Part shown: positions 1 to 6,720 of the stretch, one piece after another
How positions within the stretch are numbered: the stretch's first letter is position 1
Layout: the number at the start of each line of letters is the position of its first letter
Origin: Acidobacteriota bacterium
GTDB lineage: Bacteria; Acidobacteriota; Terriglobia; UBA7540
DNA length: 7,894 nt
Reading direction: 5' to 3'
Assembly (NCBI GenBank): GCA_021828225.1
Contig: JAKASH010000117.1
Location: forward strand, 1 to 7,894
Position numbers and translations under genes: made by a program
Notes under the pieces: model-generated
Database searches by the model: none
Told to the model about the DNA's origin: nothing
The model's input: the letters and a program-made list of their open reading frames with translations, nothing else

Positions 1-2235
1 TCCCCGCTCGGCAGGATTCAGATCCAGAGTGTGAAACAGATCAACAAACCGGAAGGTGTCCAGAACTGTTCCCGCGCTATTGGCAAAGGCTTCTGCCGCG
101 ACGATGTTCATGCCCCAGGCAGTCAGAGCCCCTGTTAAAGAAGCAAAAAGGCGTGGCCGGTCCTGGGTCATGACCATGAGCTCCCAATAATGTTCATGAT
201 TCTCGAGGACGGTCTGGACCGGGTTCGCGGAAAGTCCCTCCGCCATGCGACGGTGCGTCTCAATTTCTTCAGGAGTGTGGATCCGAAGGTAACGCTTCGG
301 AAAACCTTCGAGGAATTTGCCGGCACCTTCCGGCATCTGTTCGGCTGGATCATGGGAAGCAAGGCCACACGCCGCTGAGCTCATCTGCTCCGCTGGCAGA
401 ATCCGGTCATTGTCCAGGCTGCGAGCGAGCGCGTTCGAGGTGGCGGCGTAGAGTGTCCAAAGCATCTCCGCTTTCCACGGGGTCAGCGCTTCCGGATTGA
501 CCGATTTGATATCCGCGTAGGTCAACAGGCAGAGCATTTTGAGGCGATTGGGAGATCCTACAACCTCCATCAAATGACTGACCGTGGCCGGATCGAAGAC
601 GTCCCGGCGCTGAAATGCAATCGACATCTCAAGATGGCTGCGGACCAGGAAGCGGATGGTCTGGCGGTCTTCCTCTTTCACGTGCAGGCGGTCAAAAATC
701 TGTTCGACAGCCTCGATGCTGCCATCCGTGTGGCGCTGGACCGGCATGCCCTTGCCGACATCGTGAAACAGCAGGGAAAAGATCAGAAGGTGCGGGTCCT
801 CCAGTTCCGAGAGGATTTCACCGAATTTGCGGTCCCACTCGCTGTCGGCGTTTCTCAGGTCGCAAAGATTCTGGATGGCCAGCAGGGAGTGCTCGTCGAC
901 CGTGTAGCGATGATAGAAATCCCTGATCACCAGAGCGTCGATGGCGCGAAACTCAGGGAAAAACTCCTCCAGCCATCCCAGCCTGTGCATGGTCCGGAGT
1001 GCCTCGATGGCGTGGGGCAAAGATAGAATCCGGCAAAAGTGCTGCCAGAAATCCGGATAATCCTGGCAGCCGAGGCCGCCGGCCAGAGCCTGCTCCACCC
1101 ATGTCTCCGCCTCACGGCTCAATTCCAGTCCGTGGCGCGCGACAAACTCAAACAGCCTCATCAGATAACCGAGATCACGCGCTTCAGCGGGCAACCGAAG
1201 GAAGATTCTCCCCCTTACTGCCGAAAAGTCGAGGTTTGAGACGCGCGACCTCCAGTCCCGGTACAGGTTGTAGAGGGCCAACTGTCCGGGCTGGACTTCT
1301 TCAATGATCTCGCTGGCCAGTCGATTGACCGTGCGAGCGTGACGGAAATACGCGCGCATCCAATCAGCCGCATTGATCCTCTCGCCGAAGCTGATCCCAA
1401 TGCCCTTGCCGGCAGCCTCTTCCTGCAACTCGTAGCTCAGCCGGTTGTCGTCGCGTTCCTGGAGGTAATGGAGAAAACACCGTGTCGCCGACAGGAACTG
1501 AAACGCCTGGCTGGCGGCATCGCGGTGGTGGGGAGGGAAAAGATCATCGCTGGATTTCCAGTTCCCGTTTGACTCCAGTGCTGAAATCACCGTGAGCCAG
1601 CGAGCCACATGAAAATCCCGAAAGCCTCCGGGCACTTCCTTGATATTGGGCTCGAGGTGAAAAATCGTGTTCGAATATTTGCGATGACGCAGGCGGGTCA
1701 TCTCAATCAAATTGCTCAGCAGAGTCTTTCCCTCTTTGCTGAGGAGCCGCGGAATATTGGCATCGTGAAGTTCTGAGAAAAGGCTGGCCGAGCCCGCAAC
1801 ATAGCGGAGATCGACCAGCGCGACGTTGAATTCCAGGTTGTCCCGGTGCAGCACGCTCGAATCGTCGAGCGTTCTGCAGGTCTGCGAGGCGCGCAGGCCC
1901 AGGTCCCACAGCGAACGGACAAATTCGCCAATGGGCTCCCGGTACTGCGCGAGCGTCGAGCTTTTTCCAGACATGAATAAGAGATCGATGTCGGAATGCG
2001 GGAAGAGTTCCTGCCTGCCATATCCGCCCAGCGCGACAACGCACAGGTCGTCCGGCATTTCGGTCCGGCCGAAAATATGGGCCTGGTAAAGCTCCTGGTT
2101 GACCCGATCGACAACCTGGGATCGCGCAACTGCGGCCGCCTGCCCGTCACCGGAGGCTTCGAAGGCGCTGCGGATCCGTTCAAACTCCCGACTACAAAAC
2201 TCATCGAGCGACATTTTCAGGGGTGAGGATAGCAT
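1..2235 (-). CDS. glnD: PII uridylyltransferase / uridylyl-removing enzyme GlnD (3' end outside window)
   Basis: GlnD-family enzymes add UMP to PII signal proteins when nitrogen is short and remove it when glutamine is plentiful. The frame is open for 745 codons from the left edge to the ATG at 2235. Seen in the translation: a nucleotidyltransferase motif GGYGRQELFPHSDIDLL at residues 70-86, with the metal-binding pair D82/D84; the family motif EPNIKEVPGGFRD at 195-207; an HD phosphohydrolase domain with HRYTVDEH at 442-449, LFHDVGKG at 489-496 (H491, D492) and HLEMS at 534-538; and the start of an ACT domain at about 685-745. Family members usually run to about 850-950 residues with two ACT domains, so the second lies beyond the edge. 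Both active sites look intact, so a bifunctional enzyme is inferred. After LFHDVGKG the sequence departs from the usual GlnD GRGGDHSELG-like stretch. A second in-frame ATG at 2214 is possible; neither start has a clear Shine-Dalgarno. A stop codon lies four codons upstream of 2235. Confidence 0.93.
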   Translation of the reverse strand, partial: MLSSPLKMSLDEFCSREFERIRSAFEASGDGQAAAVARSQVVDRVNQELYQAHIFGRTEMPDDLCVVALGGYGRQELFPHSDIDLLFMSGKSSTLAQYREPIGEFVRSLWDLGLRASQTCRTLDDSSVLHRDNLEFNVALVDLRYVAGSASLFSELHDANIPRLLSKEGKTLLSNLIEMTRLRHRKYSNTIFHLEPNIKEVPGGFRDFHVARWLTVISALESNGNWKSSDDLFPPHHRDAASQAFQFLSATRCFLHYLQERDDNRLSYELQEEAAGKGIGISFGERINAADWMRAYFRHARTVNRLASEIIEEVQPGQLALYNLYRDWRSRVSNLDFSAVRGRIFLRLPAEARDLGYLMRLFEFVARHGLELSREAETWVEQALAGGLGCQDYPDFWQHFCRILSLPHAIEALRTMHRLGWLEEFFPEFRAIDALVIRDFYHRYTVDEHSLLAIQNLCDLRNADSEWDRKFGEILSELEDPHLLIFSLLFHDVGKGMPVQRHTDGSIEAVEQIFDRLHVKEEDRQTIRFLVRSHLEMSIAFQRRDVFDPATVSHLMEVVGSPNRLKMLCLLTYADIKSVNPEALTPWKAEMLWTLYAATSNALARSLDNDRILPAEQMSSAACGLASHDPAEQMPEGAGKFLEGFPKRYLRIHTPEEIETHRRMAEGLSANPVQTVLENHEHYWELMVMTQDRPRLFASLTGALTAWGMNIVAAEAFANSAGTVLDTFRFVDLFHTLDLNPAERG

Positions 2236-2243
2236 GCGGTTAC

Positions 2244-2272
2244 ATTATAAGGGGGCGAACATCCCGGACCAA
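2244..2272 (-). promoter_or_regulatory. Sigma-70-like promoter for glnD, possibly giving a near-leaderless mRNA
   Basis: On the minus strand a perfect -10 box TATAAT (2249-2244) is preceded, after a 17-nt spacer, by TTGGTC (2272-2267). That -35 candidate matches TTGACA only in its first three bases. The expected transcription start is near 2237, only about two bases before the ATG at 2235. This agrees with the lack of a Shine-Dalgarno there. If the ATG at 2214 is used instead, the leader would be about 23 nt. The prediction rests on the motif alone. Confidence 0.45.
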
Positions 2273-2320
2273 TTAAATCAGCTTATGGATGGCATAAAAG
2301 GCGACTGGGCAGGCACATGA

Positions 2321-2347
2321 GCAACGTCGGTTGCGCCTCCTGGAGGC
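2321..2347 (-). other. Two adjacent short hairpins in the gap between the GGDEF gene and glnD
   Basis: Two perfect inverted repeats sit side by side: GCCTC-loop of 3-GAGGC (2335-2347) and GCAAC-loop of 4-GTTGC (2321-2334). They start about 30 nt beyond the stop codon of the upstream minus-strand gene. No T-run follows directly, so this is not a classic intrinsic terminator. It could stabilise the 3' end, act as a weak terminator or be chance. The rest of the 2236-2378 gap shows nothing except the glnD promoter. Confidence 0.35.
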
Positions 2348-2378
2348 TTGTGGAAGAGGGAATTCCGGAAGTGACAGG

Positions 2379-3284
2379 TTAATTCAACGCCAGCTCGGCC
2401 CGGTTACGGCCCGCCTTCTTGGCTTCGATCAAGGCGGTGTCTGCGGCTGAGATGAGTTCGTGGGCCTGATGGTTATCGCAAGCTGCCGCGATTCCAACGC
2501 TGATGGTGACGGGGAACTCGCCTTCAAAAGTCTTGATGGTTTCCTGGGAGATCTGGGACCGGACCCTGTGGGCCTGGCTCATGGCTCCGGTGCGGTCGCA
2601 TGCGGGCGAGACAATGACAAACTGGCCTCCGCCGTAACGCCCCATCGAGTCATAGAGCCGGATGGAACTGCGAATCCTCCGGGCTGCCTCCCGCAAGACA
2701 GCATCCCCGGCAAGGTGCCCGTGCGTGTGGTTGATCTGCTTGAGATGATCGATGTCGGCCATGAGCACCGAGAGGTGAGAGTTCTGCCGCCGGGAGCGGT
2801 GGAGTTCTCGATGAAGGATTTCAAGGATAGACGACCGGTTCCATAGTCCGGTGAGCGGATCGTGGGTGGTCTCAACTTTGATGGCATCGCGGGCCGCCTG
2901 GAGCTGGTCTTCGAGTTCAATGATGCGCCTTGCTGCGCGCAGCCGGGCCTTCAGTTCCTGCGCGCCGTAGGGCTTGGGAAGGTAGTCATCCGCGCCGGCC
3001 TGGAAACCGCCGTTCACGTCCTCGGTGGCCTGCTTTGCGGTCAGCAAGAGCACGTACGTGGGCACGGGGGCATCATGCTGCCTGATCCTTTGGCAAACCT
3101 GGATGCCATCCATCCCCGGCATCATCCAATCCAGGATGGCGATCCTGGGGCGCGAGCTGTCTTGCAATGCGCCCCAGGCTTCCTCGCCATTGGAAGCCAC
3201 CGTCACCTCGTACCCCCATTTATTCAGGAGAATCTCCAGCAGGCGGCGGCTGACGGGTTCGTCGTCGGCGATCAGGACGTTCAT
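2379..3284 (-). CDS. Response regulator with degenerate GGDEF domain (REC-GGDEF, GGGQF signature)
   Basis: This is a 301-residue soluble protein. Residues 1-120 are a receiver with acidic pocket D7/D8, phospho-acceptor D52 (motif LDWMMPGMDG), T82 and K104, all intact. A helical linker (about 110-137) leads to a GGDEF-type domain (about 138-300) that starts with the typical HDPLTGLWNR. Such domains normally make cyclic di-GMP from two GTP. Here the catalytic signature reads GGGQF (218-222) instead of GG(D/E)EF, and the usual ND pair reads NH (185-186), so synthesis is unlikely. The product-binding RxxD motif is kept as RLYD (209-212), five residues before the signature as in active enzymes. 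A phosphorylation-controlled c-di-GMP receptor or scaffold is therefore inferred. The start codon overlaps the stop of the upstream hybrid kinase by 4 nt (ATGA) and has a good ribosome site, so translational coupling is likely. PleD-like enzymes share the layout in outline, but PleD has two receivers. Confidence 0.9.
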   Translation of the reverse strand: MNVLIADDEPVSRRLLEILLNKWGYEVTVASNGEEAWGALQDSSRPRIAILDWMMPGMDGIQVCQRIRQHDAPVPTYVLLLTAKQATEDVNGGFQAGADDYLPKPYGAQELKARLRAARRIIELEDQLQAARDAIKVETTHDPLTGLWNRSSILEILHRELHRSRRQNSHLSVLMADIDHLKQINHTHGHLAGDAVLREAARRIRSSIRLYDSMGRYGGGQFVIVSPACDRTGAMSQAHRVRSQISQETIKTFEGEFPVTISVGIAAACDNHQAHELISAADTALIEAKKAGRNRAELALN

Positions 3285-6031
3285 CCTGCCACCTCGCTTT
3301 TCGGGGTCTCAATCTCGGCCAGCACGCGCCCCACTTCCGTTTCAAGGTCGCGGAAGGCATCCTGGGCGGGTTCCAGGTCTCCCTCGCGGGCCAGAGCCTC
3401 CAAGCGCGAGGCTGCCTGGACAGACTCCTCAGAGGCGAAGTTGCTCAGCGATCCCTTCAGGGTGTGGGCGCCGCGCTCGATAGCCGCAGCGTCCTTACGT
3501 TCGACCGCCTTCCGGACCTTGCCGAGCGCTGCCGGAGCTTCGGATGCAAACAACTTGAGCAGATCGCCGAAGAGTTCGGAATCGCCCTCGACCCTTGCCA
3601 ACCCGCGTTTCCAGTCGATCGCCGGTTTGGCGACCCTCTTCGGTCCGGACTCGGCACGGGCCCCTCCGGCGCCCGTGCGCGTTTCCTCAATCGCCCTGAT
3701 CAGCAGGCGAGCCTCAACCGGCTTGGCGACGTAGCCATCCATGCCGGCTGCCAGGAATCGTGCGCGGTCACCCTTCATCGCGTGCGCGGTCATGGCGATG
3801 ACCGGGAGATGCGCTGACGTCCCATGTTCCAGCGCCCGGATGGCCGCCGTCGCCTCCAGGCCGTCCATTTCCGGCATCTGCACGTCCATCAGGACAACGT
3901 CAAAGCGATTGAGGCCTGAGCTTTGGACTGCTGCGACAGCTTCACGTCCGTTCTCGACCGCCGTCACCTGATAACCGGACTTTCTTAACAGGTGTTCGGC
4001 AAGCTGGCGATTGACCAGGTCATCTTCAGCCAGAAGGACCCGAAGAGCCCGGCGCTGCTCACGCAAGGTATGCCGTGTAATCAGTTCAGCATCTTTCGCA
4101 TCTTTCCGGTGCGGCGCCAGAGCCAGGAAAATGGCTTGCAACAGATCCCGCTCTTTGATGGGCTTGTGAAGGTATGCTGCGATGCCCAGCTCGCGACATC
4201 GGGCGGCATCACCGCGGCGCCCGGCAGAAGTCAGCATCATGATGGTTGTTCCGGCGAGTGTGGGATTCTGTTTGATTCTCTCAGCCAGCGTAAACCCGTC
4301 CATGTCCGGCATGCAGGCGTCAATCAGTACCAGGGGGAATGGCTTCCCGGCAGCCGTGGCTCGTTCCATGGCTGCGAGCCCGGTCCAGCCACCGTCAGCC
4401 ATCGCAGGTCTCATTCCCCAGACGACCAGCATCTCTTCAACGATGCGCCGGTTCGTCGCATTGTCATCCACAACCAGTGCTGCCAACCCCCGAAGGTTCG
4501 CGGTTTCGAACGGAGCCACGGCATGCCCTTTTGACATCGAAGGACAAAAGTGCGCGATAAAGTGAAAAGTACTGCCTTTCCCTTCCTGGCTTTCCACCGA
4601 AAGACGCCCTCCCATCAATTCGACAAGTTGGAAGGAGATCGTCAGCCCCAGACCTGTCCCGCCGTACCGGCGTGTTGCGGAATTGTCGGCCTGAGTGAAG
4701 GGCGCAAAGATCATCTGCTGCTTATCGGCGGGAATGCCAATCCCGGTGTCGGTGACGGTGAAACGCAGAACGATCTCCTTCTCGGTCTGCGATTCCATCC
4801 TGACCTGCAGAACAACTTCTCCATGATCGGTAAACTTGATGGCATTGCTCACCAGGTTTACGACGATTTGCCGCAAACGGGTCGGGTCACCCTGCAGCCA
4901 GTAAGGCACGTCAGGCGCCATGTGCAGAGCCAATTCCAGACCCTTCTGGTGAGCGCGCAGCGAAAGGGTTTTCAGAGTGTCTCCGAGAGCGTCACGCAAC
5001 TCAAAGTCAATCGGGTTGAGGTCAAGGCGGCAGGCCTCCATCTTTGAAAAGTCCAGGATGTCGTTGATGACCGTCAGGAGAGTTTCGCCGGAAGCCCTCA
5101 ACATGGTCAGATACTCGCGTTGTTCCTCGGAAAGCTCGGTGTTCAGAGCCAGCTCGGCCATGCCCAGGATGCCGTTCAAGGGCGTTCTGATTTCGTGGCT
5201 CATGTTGGCAAGAAACTCACCTTTTGCCCGGTTGGCAGCTTCTGCTGCTTCCCGGGCCCTCTGTGTTTCGAGCTCAGCTTGTTTCCGGGCTGTAATGTCG
5301 CGGGCAATTCCTTGCAACCCGACGGGATTCCCATCTTCGCAAATCAGGCGGCTGCAGACCTCCAGCGGAACTTTGCGACCGTTCCTGGTGATGATCTCCA
5401 TGTAGTCGGTGGTCGGCGCACCATCCTGCAGCTTTCGCTGGAACATCTGTTGGATCGGCTGGCGGTATTCTTCCGCAATATATTGCGAAAGATCGGCGCC
5501 AAATGCTTCCGTCCGGCTGTAGCTTGTCAGCTCTTCAGCGGCCCTGTTGATGGAGGTCAGCTTTCCTTCCAGGTCGGTGGTAAAAATGATGTCATTGGCG
5601 TTCTCAAATAAATCCTGGTATTTCTTTTTCAGCGCCACCTCGCGGCGTGCCCATTCCCGCAGCAGCGCCCTTTGGCTGCGAATCCGTCTTCGGAGCATTT
5701 CAGCACAAAGGAATGAAACGAGGATCAGAATTGCTGCAATGCTCAGGGGCCAGTTCGAGTGGCGCAGTTCTTTTATGACCGCTGCTCCGGGCAAGCTACT
5801 GCCATTGGCAAGGACCGGCGGGCAGGTATCAGGAAAACGGAAGGCTCCCGGACGCTCCAGAAGTCTTTCCTGCAACTGAGGTCCGGCGCTGCCCCTTGAG
5901 GAACATGCCAGCAGACTGCCTTGGGATCCCAGCGCGATGCACAGCAATAGCGCCGCAGACATTGCAACCACTAACAACCGGCGATCAACAAGGAGATGCG
6001 CTATTGATCGAGTCTTCCAAATCGGCAGCAT
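3281..6031 (-). CDS. Membrane hybrid sensor histidine kinase (TM-TM-PAS-HisKA-HATPase-REC-REC-HPt)
   Basis: This is a 916-residue tripartite sensor kinase of the BarA/EvgS general type. Order of parts: transmembrane segment about 18-36; an outside loop of roughly 55 residues; transmembrane segment about 94-111; PAS about 135-250, ending in the typical [13 protein letters not shown]; dimerisation/phosphotransfer helix with [11 protein letters not shown] (H279); ATPase with N396 in [16 protein letters not shown] (428-433) and GGTGLGL (457-463); receiver 1 (D523, D571, T601, K623); receiver 2 (D671, D716, T748, K770); HPt with AHTLKGS (H856). All key residues are present, so a full His-Asp-His-Asp relay is expected. 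The loop is too short for a large sensor domain, so the PAS or membrane may sense the signal. The frame stays open to 6328, but that extension overlaps the upstream regulator by about 275 bp. ATG 6031, with AAGAAAG five bases upstream, is preferred; ATG 6085 is an alternative without a ribosome site. The last codon overlaps the GGDEF gene. Confidence 0.93.
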   Translation of the reverse strand: MLPIWKTRSIAHLLVDRRLLVVAMSAALLLCIALGSQGSLLACSSRGSAGPQLQERLLERPGAFRFPDTCPPVLANGSSLPGAAVIKELRHSNWPLSIAAILILVSFLCAEMLRRRIRSQRALLREWARREVALKKKYQDLFENANDIIFTTDLEGKLTSINRAAEELTSYSRTEAFGADLSQYIAEEYRQPIQQMFQRKLQDGAPTTDYMEIITRNGRKVPLEVCSRLICEDGNPVGLQGIARDITARKQAELETQRAREAAEAANRAKGEFLANMSHEIRTPLNGILGMAELALNTELSEEQREYLTMLRASGETLLTVINDILDFSKMEACRLDLNPIDFELRDALGDTLKTLSLRAHQKGLELALHMAPDVPYWLQGDPTRLRQIVVNLVSNAIKFTDHGEVVLQVRMESQTEKEIVLRFTVTDTGIGIPADKQQMIFAPFTQADNSATRRYGGTGLGLTISFQLVELMGGRLSVESQEGKGSTFHFIAHFCPSMSKGHAVAPFETANLRGLAALVVDDNATNRRIVEEMLVVWGMRPAMADGGWTGLAAMERATAAGKPFPLVLIDACMPDMDGFTLAERIKQNPTLAGTTIMMLTSAGRRGDAARCRELGIAAYLHKPIKERDLLQAIFLALAPHRKDAKDAELITRHTLREQRRALRVLLAEDDLVNRQLAEHLLRKSGYQVTAVENGREAVAAVQSSGLNRFDVVLMDVQMPEMDGLEATAAIRALEHGTSAHLPVIAMTAHAMKGDRARFLAAGMDGYVAKPVEARLLIRAIEETRTGAGGARAESGPKRVAKPAIDWKRGLARVEGDSELFGDLLKLFASEAPAALGKVRKAVERKDAAAIERGAHTLKGSLSNFASEESVQAASRLEALAREGDLEPAQDAFRDLETEVGRVLAEIETPKSEVAG
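3289..3295 (-). promoter_or_regulatory. Ribosome binding site of the REC-GGDEF gene
   Basis: GAGGTGG on the minus strand lies four bases before the ATG at 3284 and inside the last codons of the upstream kinase gene. It supports this start and coupled translation across the ATGA overlap. Confidence 0.7.
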
Positions 6032-6053
6032 GCGAACTTTCTTCAGGGCCTTC

Positions 6054-6692
6054 TCATTCAAATTGGGACTTAAGCAACTTTTCATAGCAGTCGGGACAAA
6101 TCCCGTGGCTGAATTCCGCCTCCGAGTGCTCACTAATGTAGGTTTCAACCTGTTGCCAGTAGTCCTCGTCCTTACGGATTTTTTTGCAGTACATGCAGAT
6201 GGGCAATAAGCCTCGCAATTGTTTAACCTGCCTGAGTGCCATTTCCAGATCGTGGACTTGTTCGGCAAGTTTGCTCTGCAGATCCTGGACGCGCATTCCG
6301 ACCCGGACGCGGGCCCGCAATTCAGCATGGTGGAAAGGTTTGGTCACATAGTCGTTGGCCCCGGCCTCGAGGCCCGCAACAATGTCGACATAATCATTTC
6401 GCGCCGTCAGCAGGATGAGATAGCGGGCCGGCGTGGCGGGCATGGCGCGGATGCGCCGGCAAATGGCCAGGCCGTCCATCCCCGGCATCATCCAGTCGAG
6501 AATCGCCATCGGGGGCGCGTCCGGCCTGGTCAGGGACTGCCAGGCTTCAGTTCCATCCCTGGCGATAATGACCTCGTGGCCCCATTTCTCCAGCGCCTTT
6601 TGCAGCATCCGCAAGGAAACCGGGTCGTCGTCTGCGACAAGAATTCGCGCGACTTCGCGCTTTGTTTCCGGCTGATTCTCCGCATCGGGCAT
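6054..6692 (-). CDS. Response regulator with coiled coil and C-terminal four-cysteine motif
   Basis: This is a 212-residue soluble protein. Residues 15-130 are a receiver with D21/D22, phospho-acceptor D66 (LDWMMPGMDG), T96 and K118, all intact. A charged heptad-like helix, a probable coiled coil (about 124-160), follows. The C-terminus (160-205) carries CMYCKKIR (C166, C169), a YWQQVETYISEHS stretch and HGICPDC (H196, C199, C202). Two CxxC pairs 30 residues apart resemble a small zinc-binding knuckle. From memory, this type of tail recurs on receiver and PAS signalling proteins of several phyla, and I know of no assigned function. There is no DNA-binding, GGDEF, HD-GYP or other enzymatic output. 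It may contact a partner protein through the cysteine tail. It starts 28 nt after the upstream kinase, with AGGACGGA 7 nt before the ATG as a moderate ribosome site, and ends 22 nt before the hybrid kinase. Its receiver closely resembles that of the GGDEF protein. Confidence 0.92.
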   Translation of the reverse strand: MPDAENQPETKREVARILVADDDPVSLRMLQKALEKWGHEVIIARDGTEAWQSLTRPDAPPMAILDWMMPGMDGLAICRRIRAMPATPARYLILLTARNDYVDIVAGLEAGANDYVTKPFHHAELRARVRVGMRVQDLQSKLAEQVHDLEMALRQVKQLRGLLPICMYCKKIRKDEDYWQQVETYISEHSEAEFSHGICPDCYEKLLKSQFE

Positions 6693-6720
6693 AGCGTTTC
6701 CGTCCTGTCCAGGCTCCCTC

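Noticed and set aside
574..1026. Plus-strand open frame of 150 codons inside glnD
   Set aside because: It is antisense to the HD domain of glnD, which is fully supported by motifs. No ribosome site or domain was seen.
1716..2204. Minus-strand open frame of 162 codons within the start of glnD
   Set aside because: It is in a different frame from the one coding the conserved nucleotidyltransferase motif, and its arginine- and serine-rich translation has no domain character.
3109..3128. A 20-base exact repeat shared with 6475-6494 as a mobile or regulatory repeat
   Set aside because: Both copies encode the phosphorylation loop of paralogous receivers in the same frame, so protein-level relatedness explains it.
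2862..3734. Plus-strand open frame of 290 codons antisense to the GGDEF gene and the hybrid kinase
   Set aside because: It spans two well-supported minus-strand genes, and its translation shows no recognisable domain. Such frames are common opposite GC-rich coding sequence.
5903..5914. LLAC at residues 40-43 of the hybrid kinase as a lipoprotein signal
   Set aside because: The second membrane segment and cytoplasmic kinase domains follow, and the motif fits the lipobox poorly (Leu at the second position). A two-pass membrane protein is the simpler reading.
6032..6328. N-terminal extension of the hybrid kinase frame up to an ATG at 6328
   Set aside because: The extra 99 residues are read out of frame over the conserved end of the cysteine-tailed regulator, lack domain character and would need a 275-bp overlap. 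The ATG at 6031 directly precedes the first membrane segment.
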